Shown: positions 1 through 8,204, numbered from the stretch's first letter. The stretch is DNA of 64,000 nucleotides from Paraburkholderia sp. DHOC27 (GCF_003429005.1 NZ_QVQV01000001.1:1741431-1805430), one strand, 5' to 3'. The notes: generated by a model not told the origin, from the letters alone. Translations and numbers: made by a program.

Positions 1-143
1 GGCTTCCCGGTTTTGAGCCACGCCGCTTCGAGCACGGCAATGAAGCTGGCAAGGCCAATGCTCATGGCCGGGAAGATGATATGAAACGAGACGGTGAACG
101 CGAATTGCAGACGCGAGAGATCCAATGCACTGAGATTCATCAT
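1..143 (-). CDS. cioA: Cytochrome bd-type quinol oxidase subunit I, 5' end only
   Basis: Reading the minus strand from 143 gives MMNLSALDLSRL followed by the first membrane helix of a CydA/CioA protein (QFAFTVSFHIIFPAMS, then IGLASFIAVLEAAW). It runs off the window. It closely resembles the complete subunit I at 18827-20221, so the genome has at least two such oxidases. The family takes electrons from quinol and reduces oxygen to water at haems b and d in the inner membrane. The start is 143 or 140; a GGAG lies 7 bases before the first ATG. Only about 47 residues are visible, so haem and quinol ligands cannot be checked. Confidence 0.88.
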   Translation of the reverse strand, partial: MMNLSALDLSRLQFAFTVSFHIIFPAMSIGLASFIAVLEAAWLKTGK

Positions 144-563
144 TGCTGGGCTCCGTGCTACAGGGACTGGCGGGGTCGTATGGGCGAGGCTAGCCGCAAC
201 GTTGGCCGCAATCTTGGCCACAACTTTGGCCACAATCTTGGCCACAGCGCTGGCCGCAGTTTGCGAAATGCCCCGGGCAGGGACATTGCGGCACGTTCAT
301 CTTACCCACTTTGATCGGCGCGGGTATTTTCGTGAGGCTATGTGGCCGCAGGCCGTGTATTGAGTGCATCGTAAAGATGTGCCGGTCAGGCAGAACGGTG
401 CGCTGCAAAAGGGTTAACATGAACGGAGAGTGGGCATGACGGGCTCGTTTGCCCAACATTTGACTCATCCCTTCGATCCAGCCATTCGATTCAACCATTT
501 GCCTCGATTCAGGCCGCCGGATAACGGCGGCGTTCCGCCTCAACGAACCAGCAAGGGCTACAG
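144..563. other. Intergenic region upstream of the partial cioA
   Basis: This 420-base gap lies between two divergent genes. It holds a 12-base tandem repeat at 189-260 and nothing else I can name. Reading frames crossing it on either strand owe their length to the repeat and have no good ribosome site. It should contain promoters for the partial oxidase gene and for the SDR gene at 564. Confidence 0.6.
189..260. repeat. 12-base tandem repeat, six imperfect copies
   Basis: Six consecutive 12-base units of the form (c/g)(t/c)tggcc(a/g)ca(a/g)(c/t) run without a break from 189 to 260. They end about 45 bases upstream of the partial oxidase start (143, minus strand), so copy number could alter promoter spacing. 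The length is a multiple of three, which keeps spurious frames open on both strands. Confidence 0.85.
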
Positions 564-1421
564 ATGACACATGCTGCTTTCACGCCAGGATCGGTTGCGG
601 TCATTACCGGCGGTGCTGCCGGGATCGGCCTCGCTGCCGCCAGACGCTTCGCGGACCTCGGACTGCGTGTCTGCATTGCGGATCTAGGCGCCGAGCGTCT
701 CGCGCGCGCGGTGGAGGCGATCGAGAGCGGGCCGGCCGGCGGGGCGAGCGAAGTGATGACCTTCGAGACCGACGTCAGCCGTGTCGACGATCTGCGCCGT
801 CTCGAAGCGGCGGTGCAGGAACGCTTCGGCGGCGCCGACATCCTGATGAACAACGCCGGGATTCAGCCGGGCAGTAATGTGTTCGGCCCAGAGGCGAACT
901 GGGAGCGTGTGCTGGCGGTCAATCTGTGGGGTGCCATTCATGGCTCGCAGATCTTCGTGCCCGGCATGATTGCGCGCGGCCGTCCAGGGCTCGTCATCAA
1001 CACCGGTTCCAAGCAGGGCATCACCACACCGCCAGGCGACCCGGCCTATAACGTGTCCAAGGCGGGCCTCAAAGCGTTTACCGAGGCGTTGCAGCATGAA
1101 CTGCGCAACACAGCGGATTGCCAGATCAGCGCCCACCTGCTGATCCCCGGATTCGTCTTCACCAGTCTGGCCGCACATGGTCGCACCGAAAAGCCGGCTG
1201 CTGCCTGGACACCGGAGCAGACCGTCGACTTCATGATGGAGCGGCTCGACGCCAACGACTTCTATATTCTCTGTCCCGACAACGACGTGCCGCGCTCGCT
1301 GGATGAACGACGCATTCTGTGGGCGGCGGGCGACATCGTCGAAAACCGGCCGCCGCTTTCGCGCTGGCATCCGGACTACAAGCAGGCGTTCGACGCGTAT
1401 ATCCAGAAGCCACGCGCCTGA
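564..1421 (+). CDS. Short-chain dehydrogenase/reductase (SDR)
   Basis: A 285-residue NAD(P)-dependent oxidoreductase of the classical SDR family. Visible motifs are the cofactor-binding TGGAAGIG (residues 15-22), NNAG (96-99), the catalytic serine in NTGS (149) and YxxxK with Tyr162 and Lys166. An Asp at the end of strand beta-2 (IAD, about residue 40) suggests NAD rather than NADP. The C-terminus is longer than in minimal SDRs of about 250 residues. It faces an ABM monooxygenase gene across a short convergent gap. The substrate cannot be told from sequence. Confidence 0.9.
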   Translation: MTHAAFTPGSVAVITGGAAGIGLAAARRFADLGLRVCIADLGAERLARAVEAIESGPAGGASEVMTFETDVSRVDDLRRLEAAVQERFGGADILMNNAGIQPGSNVFGPEANWERVLAVNLWGAIHGSQIFVPGMIARGRPGLVINTGSKQGITTPPGDPAYNVSKAGLKAFTEALQHELRNTADCQISAHLLIPGFVFTSLAAHGRTEKPAAAWTPEQTVDFMMERLDANDFYILCPDNDVPRSLDERRILWAAGDIVENRPPLSRWHPDYKQAFDAYIQKPRA

Positions 1422-1481
1422 TCTTGCGACGCACGGCTCGTTTCAGTCGAACCGTGGTTGACGCGTGGTCGACCCGGATAC

Positions 1482-1790
1482 TCAGGCCGCGTGCAGTACG
1501 TGAATAGCGCGCTGCGCGATGAACGGACCGGTATTGCGCGCGTATTCGGCCATATGCGTCGAGACGGCGTGCGCGCGCAAGGCTTCGACGCTTTCCCAGC
1601 GTTCCACCACTGCAAACGTATCGTCGCCTAGCGGCGCCTGGAAGCCACCGAACTCGGGCACATCCACGACGGCGTCGTAGCTGATGCAACCCGCTTCCGC
1701 CAGCACGGCCGGCAGGTTCTTCCTGAACAGTTCGAGAATGGCCGGACGCTGGCCGGGTTTGGCGGTGATGTGGGCGAAAACATGAATCAT
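1482..1790 (-). CDS. Antibiotic biosynthesis monooxygenase (ABM)-domain protein
   Basis: A 102-residue protein starting MIHVFAHITAKPGQ, a single ferredoxin-like ABM fold as in YgiN-type quinol monooxygenases. Family marks are the PGQR..ILELF helix, the CISYDAVVD strand and the FAVVERWESVEAL..H segment. I chose the ATG at 1790, preceded by GGAG nine bases away, because the longer upstream frame adds an unconserved tail. Members act on quinones or aromatic compounds without a cofactor, or bind haem; which applies here is unknown. It is convergent with the SDR gene. Confidence 0.85.
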   Translation of the reverse strand: MIHVFAHITAKPGQRPAILELFRKNLPAVLAEAGCISYDAVVDVPEFGGFQAPLGDDTFAVVERWESVEALRAHAVSTHMAEYARNTGPFIAQRAIHVLHAA

Positions 1791-2040
1791 GCGGACATTC
1801 TCCGGGCATGGGTTGGAAGGATGATTGCCGGCTGACATCATAGCCGGGTTCGTGCGCCGCTGCAGTCCAAAGCCTTTTCCGTTCCTTGCGTTGCTCTCCC
1901 ACAGTGCGTGCGCGTTCCAGGCTCGCCGCGCGCTTTGCGTTGCCTTGCCAGATCCCACGCCTTGCACACCCCCACGCGCACCGCTCGCGATTTCTTGCAA
2001 TCCATTAGCTTGGTTCCATTTTGATTTCGGAGAGAACGCG

Positions 2041-2460
2041 ATGCCACGAACCTATCAAACCCTCACGCTCGATGACGCCAAACGCATGGTGTCTGCCGGA
2101 GAAGCGAAAGCCACGAGCCTCGGCATTGCGTACAACATCGCCGTAGTGGATGCGGGGGGTCATCTGATTGCGTTTTCTCGCCAGGATGGTGCGCTGATCG
2201 GCAGTATCGACCTCGCCATCGACAAGGCGGCCACATCCAGAATCTTCGACACCGCAACCGCCGATCTCGCGACCCTCTCGCAATCGGGCAAACCGCTGTT
2301 TGGCATTCAGGAAAGCAATGCGGGCAAGGTGGTGATTTTCGGTGGCGGCATTCCGGTCTTCGCGAGCGGCAGCATCATCGGTGCCGTGGGCACCAGCGCG
2401 GGCACCGTCGAACAGGATATCGAGGTGGCGATGGCGGCCATCGCGGCGCTCGATCAATAA
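2041..2460 (+). CDS. GlcG/HbpS family protein
   Basis: A 139-residue protein (MPRTYQTLTLDDAKRM...) with the features of the GlcG/HbpS (DUF336) family: the AVVDAGGHLIAFSRQDGA strand pair, SIDLAIDKA, the glycine-rich GGGIPVF and a C-terminal GAVGTSAGTVEQD. Members bind haem or small ligands, often beside oxidoreductases; GlcG itself sits in the glycolate locus. The start at 2041 has GGAG eight bases upstream, whereas the frame's earlier ATG adds an unrelated stretch. It is followed after 117 bases by an alcohol dehydrogenase on the same strand. Confidence 0.85.
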   Translation: MPRTYQTLTLDDAKRMVSAGEAKATSLGIAYNIAVVDAGGHLIAFSRQDGALIGSIDLAIDKAATSRIFDTATADLATLSQSGKPLFGIQESNAGKVVIFGGGIPVFASGSIIGAVGTSAGTVEQDIEVAMAAIAALDQ

Positions 2461-2577
2461 GAAAATCGTGATCAGAGAAATATCACGCGCTACATAAAAA
2501 GGATACCTAAACAAGAGCGAGGGCGGTTTTGAAATCCCAATGGTTGGTTTCACTCGAACACAGGAAAGGACACACCT

Positions 2578-3639
2578 ATGAAAGCAGCGCGCATGCATGA
2601 ATATGGGCAACCGCTCGTCCTCGAGGATATTCCGGTGCCAGACATCAAGCCCGATGAAATTCTCGTTCAGGTGAAGGCGTGCGGAATGTGCCGCTCCGAT
2701 GTGCAACTCATCGACGGTTATTTCCGCAAATACGCCGATATCCCGACACCCATCACGCTAGGCCATGAAATCACCGGCGTCATCCACCAGATCGGCGACA
2801 TCGTGCCCGCGGCAGCCGGCTTCAAGGAGGGCCAGCACGTCGTGGTCGCACCTGGCTGGGGCGATGGCATATGCCGCCATTGCCAGATTGGCAACACGCA
2901 CATTTGTCCCAACGTGCGTTGGCCGGGCTTTGGACCCGTGGGTGGTTTTGCCGAGTTCCTGCCGGTGCCGGCCCGCTATCTGATCAAGGTGGACGAACGT
3001 CTGCCGTTCGAAACGCTCGCGCCGCTCACGGATGCGGGGCTGACACCGTATCGCGGCCTCAAGAAGCTGCGCGATGCGGGCGCGCTGGGTCCCGACCGGC
3101 TGGTGGGCGTCTTCGGGGTTGGCGGTCTGGGCAGCTACGCCGTGCAATACGCGCGGATTCTCGGCGCGGGCGCACGCGTCGTGGCGCTCGCACGCAATCC
3201 GGAGAAGCTCGCCATCGCAAAGGAGTACGGTGCCGACTACGTCATCAATATCAAGGGCAAGTCTTCAGCGGATATCGCCGCGGAACTCAATGCGGCCACC
3301 GGCAGAAAGGACCTCGATGCCGCCATTGATTGTGCCGGCGCGCCCGAGATGATCCAGCTCGCCATGAGCCTGCTGTCCATCAGCGGGCATTACGTCGACG
3401 TGGGACTGGTGGGCGATCGCATCGACATTCCGCTGTTTCCCCGCGTGTCCCGCGAGCAAACGCTGCATGGCTCGTTCTGGGGCAACAACACCGATCTGAC
3501 GGAAGTCATGGCGCTCGCGGCGGAGAACAAGATTCGCCACACGGTCAAGACCTTCGCGTTCGACGAACTCAATGACTATATCAACCGGCTGCGGGTTGGA
3601 GAGATCGTCGGCAGGGCCGTGATGAAGTTCGATCTTTGA
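2578..3639 (+). CDS. Zinc-dependent alcohol dehydrogenase (MDR)
   Basis: A 353-residue medium-chain dehydrogenase. Catalytic zinc ligands are visible as Cys38 (CGMCRSD) and His63-Glu64 (GHE); the Rossmann motif is GVFGVGGLGSYA near residue 178. The structural-zinc loop reads D96-x2-C99-x2-C102-x7-C110, so an Asp sits where the first Cys is usual, much as a Glu does in the Sulfolobus solfataricus enzyme, which this sequence resembles overall. AGGAAAGG precedes the ATG. It probably oxidises primary or secondary alcohols with NAD. A strong hairpin terminator follows at 3662. Confidence 0.93.
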   Translation: MKAARMHEYGQPLVLEDIPVPDIKPDEILVQVKACGMCRSDVQLIDGYFRKYADIPTPITLGHEITGVIHQIGDIVPAAAGFKEGQHVVVAPGWGDGICRHCQIGNTHICPNVRWPGFGPVGGFAEFLPVPARYLIKVDERLPFETLAPLTDAGLTPYRGLKKLRDAGALGPDRLVGVFGVGGLGSYAVQYARILGAGARVVALARNPEKLAIAKEYGADYVINIKGKSSADIAAELNAATGRKDLDAAIDCAGAPEMIQLAMSLLSISGHYVDVGLVGDRIDIPLFPRVSREQTLHGSFWGNNTDLTEVMALAAENKIRHTVKTFAFDELNDYINRLRVGEIVGRAVMKFDL

Positions 3640-3661
3640 TGCCTGCCCGTGCGTGCTGATC

Positions 3662-3684
3662 GTGCCGGGTAACGTACCCGGCAC
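3662..3684 (+). terminator. Rho-independent terminator after the alcohol dehydrogenase
   Basis: A perfect inverted repeat, GTGCCGGGTA-ACG-TACCCGGCAC (10-base stem, 3-base loop), is followed at once by TTTCC and then TTTT. It starts 23 bases after the dehydrogenase stop codon. Confidence 0.85.
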
Positions 3685-3843
3685 TTTCCGGCCTTTTGCC
3701 GCCTGGCACGCTTTGCCGGTACGCACCGGCGCGTACACGATCGCGCGAATTCCACTAACGTTTTCGTCACATCAGTTGGGCGGGGCCGTGCAGCATGCCG
3801 AGCGTTGCACATCCCCCGTTCACTTCTTACGGGTCCAGCAATC

Positions 3844-4257
3844 ATGGCAAAGAAACACACTGGTCAGTGCGCCTGTGGCGCGGTCAAGTTCGAGTTCAAT
3901 ACCGATCCCACCTTCATCGCGGATTGTTATTGCAAGGATTGCCAGAAGTCGTCGGGTGGTGCGATGGCCACCTTCTTCGGCATTCCAGAAGACGATTTCA
4001 CGCTGCTGAGCGGCCATCCGAAGGCGTTTCATTACGTGGCCGAATCCGGCAAAGGGCTCGACCGGAACTTCTGTCCGGAGTGCGGCGCGCGGCTGTTTTC
4101 GACGGACCTCGAAAGCTTTCCCGGTACGGTGTTTGTCACCATTGGCAGCCTGGACAATCCCGCTGGCATCACGCCGGTACTGGAAATGTTCACTAAACGG
4201 CGTCTCGTCTGGACCAAACATCTCGACGTGCCGCAGTTCTCGGATATGCCCACCTGA
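3844..4257 (+). CDS. GFA family zinc protein
   Basis: A 137-residue protein of the GFA (glutathione-dependent formaldehyde-activating, Gfa/CENP-V) fold. Zinc-binding cysteines appear in order as CACG near residue 9, CYCKDCQKSSG near residue 27 and CPECGARLF near residue 79. Family members were proposed to help glutathione-formaldehyde adduct formation, but most are uncharacterised. The ATG at 3844 starts the conserved part (MAKKHTGQCACGAVKF); no strong ribosome site is visible and an upstream ATG at 3805 is possible. Downstream of the dehydrogenase terminator. Confidence 0.88.
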   Translation: MAKKHTGQCACGAVKFEFNTDPTFIADCYCKDCQKSSGGAMATFFGIPEDDFTLLSGHPKAFHYVAESGKGLDRNFCPECGARLFSTDLESFPGTVFVTIGSLDNPAGITPVLEMFTKRRLVWTKHLDVPQFSDMPT

Positions 4258-4343
4258 TCCGTTTGTTTAGGTCGGGAAGGCCACGGCGTGCCGTCGCTAC
4301 CCGTTGAAAAATTTCGTGCAATGTTTTTCTCAAGAGACACGCT

Positions 4344-6197
4344 ATGGATAGTGACGGTAACTCCGCCGATGGTTTGCCGCGTCAGGCGGACAATCCCACG
4401 CCCGCAGAGTCGACGTGGGTACACGCCGACCTGCGCGCTGATGAAATCAGTAATCCTGAGCTTCATTTCGTCAATCCTGTGGAATCAGACGGTGCGTTTT
4501 CCGTGCTCTCCAGCCGTCAGGAGCAGATGTTCCCGTTCCTGACGGAGCGTGAGATTGAACGCACGCGGGCGTTTGGTGAAGAGACGCAGTGGCGGGCCGG
4601 CGACGTGATGTTCACGATGGGCCGCCCCAGCCCCGGCCTCGTCATCATGCTGAAGGGTCACGTGCGGGTCGTGCGGCGCGATGCCGTTGGGCGTGTGCAT
4701 CGCGTATTCGAGTATCGCCCCCGGCAGTTTCTTGGCGAAATCGCGCAATTGTTCGGCCATCCGAGCCTGGGCGACGGCATCGTCGTGGAAGACAGTCTCG
4801 CTATCGTGGTGCAACCCGAAGATTTGCGCAGACTGCTGGTGATGGAAGCCGAGATTGGCGAGAAGGTGATGCGTGCCTTGATTCTGCGCCGCTCCGGCCT
4901 GATCGAACGCGGCAGCGGCCCGGTATTGATTGGCGACTCCACGGAAGCGCGCCTGATCTCGCTGCAGGATTTGTTGAGGCGCAATTCGTATCCGTACTCG
5001 CTGATCGACGCACGGGAGGATCCCGAGACCCTTTCGCTGCTTCAGCGCATCTCCGCCACCGAAGCGGACTTTCCAATCGTCATCTGTCCGGATGGCACCG
5101 TGCTGCGCGCGCCGGATGTGAACCAGGTGGCAACCCATCTTGGCTGGCTGCCCGATCTGGACCCCGCGCATGTGTACGACGTCGCCATCGTCGGTGCCGG
5201 GCCGGCGGGTCTCGCTGCGGCGGTATATGCTGCGTCGGAGGGTCTGTCGGTCGTGATTTTCGACAGTTGGGGACCCGGCGGTCAGGCCGGCACGAGCGCC
5301 CGCATCGAAAATTATCTCGGCTTTCCAGCCGGCATCTCAGGCCAGGCGCTCACGGGGCGGGCCTTCGTGCAGGCACAGAAATTCGGCGTGCACATCTCCA
5401 TTCCCACGCGTATCAACACGCTGTGTTGCGACCGCATACCGCTCGAGATCGAGCTGGACGATCAACGCCGGATTACCTCGCACACGGTAGTGATTGCCTC
5501 CGGCGCCGCTTATGTCAAGCCGAGCATAGCGGGCCTCGAACGTTTGACGGGGCGGGGCGTATTCTTCGGCACCTCGCCGGTAGAGGCGAAACTGTGCAGA
5601 GGACTCGACGTGGCCGTGGTGGGCGGCGGCAATTCCGCGGGACAGGGAATCGTCTATCTAGCGTCGCACGCGCGGCACGTCCATGTGCTCATTCGAGGGC
5701 ACAGTCTCCAGGAGCATATGTCGCAATATCTGATCGACCGCATCACGCGTTTGCCCAATGTCACGCTGCATACGGAGATCGACGTCAATTCGCTCACGGA
5801 CGATGCTGGCGGTTTAGCGGAAGTCAGCGGCAATGGCCCGCATGGTCCGCTGTCCTTGAGTGTCCGACACCTCTTTCTGTTCACGGGTGCCGAGCCCAAC
5901 ACGCGTTGGCTTAGAGACTGCGGTGTCAAAACCGAAGGCAAAGGTTTCGTACTGACCGGCGATGACGCACGCAACGGTCAGGAAGATACGCGTCACCCGT
6001 TCGAAACCAGCGTACGCGGCGTGTTTGCGATTGGCGACGTGCGCTTTGGCTCGGTCAAGCGCGTCTCGGCCGCCGTGGGAGAAGGGGCGGCCGTGGTGGC
6101 GCAACTGCACGCGGTGCTGGGCGAGCGCCAGTTGCTGGCGAGGAGTGCGTCTGAACCCTTGCGCGCTGCTCAAGCGCAACATCATCCGATGTCTTAA
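4344..6197 (+). CDS. cNMP-domain / thioredoxin-like / thioredoxin reductase-like flavoprotein
   Basis: A 617-residue three-part protein. Residues about 55-185 form a cyclic-nucleotide-binding (Crp-like) beta barrel. Residues about 190-270 resemble a thioredoxin/glutaredoxin fold (PYSLIDAREDP..DFPIVICPDG). From residue 279 there is an FAD/NAD(P)H reductase (VGAGPAGLAAAVYAA, GGGNSAGQ, and GVFAIGDVR near the end). Two expected residues are missing: the CxxC disulfide of true thioredoxin reductases (region reads GTSPVEAKLC) and the phosphate-binding Arg of cAMP sites (PSLGDG where PRxAT is usual). It is therefore probably not a classical thioredoxin reductase; electron acceptor and ligand are unknown. 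Confidence 0.88.
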   Translation: MDSDGNSADGLPRQADNPTPAESTWVHADLRADEISNPELHFVNPVESDGAFSVLSSRQEQMFPFLTEREIERTRAFGEETQWRAGDVMFTMGRPSPGLVIMLKGHVRVVRRDAVGRVHRVFEYRPRQFLGEIAQLFGHPSLGDGIVVEDSLAIVVQPEDLRRLLVMEAEIGEKVMRALILRRSGLIERGSGPVLIGDSTEARLISLQDLLRRNSYPYSLIDAREDPETLSLLQRISATEADFPIVICPDGTVLRAPDVNQVATHLGWLPDLDPAHVYDVAIVGAGPAGLAAAVYAASEGLSVVIFDSWGPGGQAGTSARIENYLGFPAGISGQALTGRAFVQAQKFGVHISIPTRINTLCCDRIPLEIELDDQRRITSHTVVIASGAAYVKPSIAGLERLTGRGVFFGTSPVEAKLCRGLDVAVVGGGNSAGQGIVYLASHARHVHVLIRGHSLQEHMSQYLIDRITRLPNVTLHTEIDVNSLTDDAGGLAEVSGNGPHGPLSLSVRHLFLFTGAEPNTRWLRDCGVKTEGKGFVLTGDDARNGQEDTRHPFETSVRGVFAIGDVRFGSVKRVSAAVGEGAAVVAQLHAVLGERQLLARSASEPLRAAQAQHHPMS

Positions 6198-6226
6198 CAT
6201 GACGGACATTCCTGCCAGTCCTGATT

Positions 6227-6265
6227 GCTGAGCGAAGACGCTGAGCAAAGATGTTGAGCAACGAG
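6227..6265. repeat. 13-base imperfect tandem repeat, three copies
   Basis: Three 13-base units of the form g(c/t)tgagc(g/a)a(a/c)ga(c/t/g) lie in the gap between the flavoprotein and the ABM gene at 6331. Function unknown. Confidence 0.6.
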
Positions 6266-6330
6266 GACGGCGCAGGTGTTATCCCAGGCCCGGCCGTACA
6301 CGCGGGCGTCGATCATGAAGGAGATGCGAA

Positions 6331-6642
6331 TTGACCTCGAACGTAAAAATCGTCGCGATACTGTCAGCCAAAGCGGGTAGCGAAGCCGAACTGGAAACGC
6401 TGCTGCGCGGCATGACGACCCCTTCGCGCGCTGAAGCGGGCAACCTGCGCTATGACTTGTGGCAGGACGTCGACAAGCGTGACCGCTTCGTGCTCGACGA
6501 ACTGTACTTGAATAGCGATGCCGTAGCGTCACACCGCGCGACCGCGCATTTTCAGCACTATCTTTCGCGCATCAACACGCTTGCGGATCGGACCGCTATC
6601 GTCGTGCAGGCCGTGGACGTGGTAGACGATTCGAAGTCCTGA
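6331..6642 (+). CDS. Putative quinol monooxygenase (ABM domain), TTG start
   Basis: A 103-residue YgiN-like ABM protein (MTSNVKIVAILSAK...). The start is TTG at 6331, set by AAGGAG eight bases upstream; the nearby ATGs are out of frame. Signature segments are [21 protein letters not shown] and [14 protein letters not shown]. It is about two-thirds identical by eye to the ABM protein at 48079-48390, which also has a non-ATG start and the same MTSxVK beginning, so the two look like recent paralogues. Likely role is turnover of quinones or other electrophiles. Confidence 0.88.
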   Translation: MTSNVKIVAILSAKAGSEAELETLLRGMTTPSRAEAGNLRYDLWQDVDKRDRFVLDELYLNSDAVASHRATAHFQHYLSRINTLADRTAIVVQAVDVVDDSKS

Positions 6643-6665
6643 TCCGGTTCTGTGGTCGGCCAGCA

Positions 6666-6685
6666 CCCTATACAAAAGTATAAGA
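6666..6685. promoter_or_regulatory. Candidate operator, palindrome family site A
   Basis: CCCTATAC-AAAA-GTATAAGA. The left arm is identical to the consensus CCCTATAC and the right arm matches GTATAGGG at 6 of 8 positions. It lies 203 bases before the DsbA-like start codon at 6889, in a gap without genes. Assigned only because the same spaced palindrome recurs in the window. Confidence 0.6.
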
Positions 6686-6888
6686 AACACGCGGTGTTCG
6701 AAGGCCGTCCATCCCAGCGGATAGCTGTTCGGATGCGGCGATCTGACCTAATCTTTTCGACAGGACACGCAACCGTTCAAGACGGGTTGGCCGGCAACGC
6801 CACTGGCGCTGCCGGCCCGATCTCCTCATTTGCCACGCCTCGTGTAAAGAGCGCGTGCTCCATTGCATCCTTCCACGGAGTTGGACCC

Positions 6889-7416
6889 ATGAACCTGCTT
6901 TCTCCACCAGTCGGCAAACATGATCACGTCCAGGGGCCTGCGGACGCACCCGTCACACTCGTGGAATACGGTGATTTTGAATGCCCGTATTGCGGCTCGA
7001 TGTACGCGGTGATCAAGGAAGTGCAGCAGGCCCTCGGACCGCAATTGCGTTTCGAGTTCCGCCATTTTCCACTCACCGACGTGCACGCGCACGCGCTCCA
7101 CGCGGCGGAGTTCGCCGAGGCCGCGGATGCCTTCGGCAAGTTCTGGGAAGCGCATGACGTCCTGTACGAGAACCAGGCGGTCCTGAACGATCGGGCGCTC
7201 ACGCAATACTGGGAGGAACTGGATCTGCCCGCTCGCGACCTGAAAGCGGCGCTCGAAGGCGATGACGACGAGCACATTCAGGAGGACTTCAGCGCAGCAC
7301 TACGCAACGGCGTGAACAGCACACCGACGCTGTTCATCAATAACCATCTGTATACCGGCGAGCACGACGCGCAGAGTTTGCTGGCGGCGTTGTCGGCGCT
7401 GGCGAGCCGGGTTTAG
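6889..7416 (+). CDS. DsbA-family thioredoxin-fold protein
   Basis: A 175-residue protein with the DsbA-type active site C32-P-Y-C35 in GDFECPYCG and the cis-proline loop NSTPTLFIN near residue 143. It is like the short DsbA-type domains (thioredoxin_4) that stand alone or at the C-terminus of NhaA. No signal peptide is visible from the ATG at 6889 (GGAG eleven bases upstream), which points to the cytoplasm; the 79 extra residues of the longer frame are not membrane-like. Likely a disulfide oxidoreductase. Palindrome site A lies upstream. Confidence 0.88.
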   Translation: MNLLSPPVGKHDHVQGPADAPVTLVEYGDFECPYCGSMYAVIKEVQQALGPQLRFEFRHFPLTDVHAHALHAAEFAEAADAFGKFWEAHDVLYENQAVLNDRALTQYWEELDLPARDLKAALEGDDDEHIQEDFSAALRNGVNSTPTLFINNHLYTGEHDAQSLLAALSALASRV

Positions 7417-7434
7417 GCCTCGTGCGGTGTGGGG

Positions 7435-7452
7435 GCGGCGTGTAAGCGCCGC
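7435..7452. terminator. Weak hairpin between convergent genes
   Basis: GCGGCG-TGTAAG-CGCCGC forms a 6-base GC stem between the DsbA-like gene (plus) and a small secreted protein gene (minus). There is no clear T-tract, so this is a weak call. Confidence 0.35.
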
Positions 7453-7484
7453 TCAATTGCCCATGACATCGCCTGCAATCAGGC

Positions 7485-7748
7485 CTATTTTGCGTGGATT
7501 GTCTGTACCTGGCATTGCCACTTCTGTGGAACGCCGGCTCTGCCCTGGATGTCGCATTTGCAGGCGCTGATTTTCGTCATGCGTCCATGCGCGGTCTCAC
7601 CGGCCTGGGAGAGCGCATTTTGCTTCACCAGCGTGCACGCTTCGATGCGACTGCCACCAGAGGCCTGGTAGGTTTTGACGGAATACGCCTCGGCCGGCGC
7701 TGCGCTTGGCAGCAGCGCGATCATGAACAGCATGCCTGGCACTTTCAT
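7485..7748 (-). CDS. Small secreted hypothetical protein
   Basis: An 87-residue protein with a clear signal peptide (MKVPGMLFMIALLPSAAPAEA, cleavage likely after AEA). The mature part of about 65 residues has four cysteines (CTLVK, CKC, QC), which could form two disulfides in the periplasm. AAGGAG seven bases before the ATG makes the start firm. No family recognised. Convergent with the DsbA-like gene. Confidence 0.72.
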   Translation of the reverse strand: MKVPGMLFMIALLPSAAPAEAYSVKTYQASGGSRIEACTLVKQNALSQAGETAHGRMTKISACKCDIQGRAGVPQKWQCQVQTIHAK

Positions 7749-7775
7749 GGCAGCTCCTTTAGTTGAACGACGAGG

Positions 7776-8045
7776 CTAGGCACTGGTCTGCCGCAGGTCA
7801 TCTACGAGGCGTTGACCGGCAGTGAAGCCGTGCGCGAGCGCCTCATCGCAAGTGAGAAAGCCATGACCATTCGCCTCCGTGAGATGTAGCCGCGGAAACG
7901 CGTCCATCGGTCCCTTGGCACTGAGGATTTCCACGACGCTTACGAAGCCCAGCGCGTGAAATGGATCGCTGAGCGTGGCGGGTTCGATCTGCGGCTCAGC
8001 GCGAACCTTGATCGAATAACCCCGGTACGGATAGGCGCGTTCCAT
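7776..8045 (-). CDS. Hypothetical protein
   Basis: An 89-residue soluble protein beginning MERAYPYRGYSIKVRAEPQ. The GYSIKVRA strand followed by FVSVVEILS resembles small uncharacterised proteins of Burkholderia-type genomes, but I cannot name a family with certainty. The ATG at 8045 is chosen because the upstream frame looks non-coding; the ribosome site is weak. It lies 27 bases before the secreted-protein gene on the same strand. Confidence 0.6.
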   Translation of the reverse strand: MERAYPYRGYSIKVRAEPQIEPATLSDPFHALGFVSVVEILSAKGPMDAFPRLHLTEANGHGFLTCDEALAHGFTAGQRLVDDLRQTSA

Positions 8046-8204
8046 GTTCCGTCTGTTGCACGATGAGTGACACTGGATGACACACGCCAACCATAGCATC
8101 GGCGTATCGCGCGTGCCCGTGCGCGTTCGAACGCGAAAAATCGCGCGTGTCATGCAGTGAACGGAGCGCATGTACGGCATGCCGTGCCGCGCTTTCACGC
8201 GGTC

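Noticed and set aside
309-322. FNR/ANR box upstream of the partial oxidase
   Set aside because: Only one half-site (TTGAT) is present; the second half is missing.
190-570. Cys/Gly-rich frame on the minus strand upstream of the partial oxidase
   Set aside because: It is created by a 12-base repeat, has no ribosome site and ends with repeat-derived GQDCGQ units.
3703-3717. Possible sigma-54 promoter (TGGCACG...TTGC)
   Set aside because: The GG to GC spacing is about 8 rather than 10 bases.
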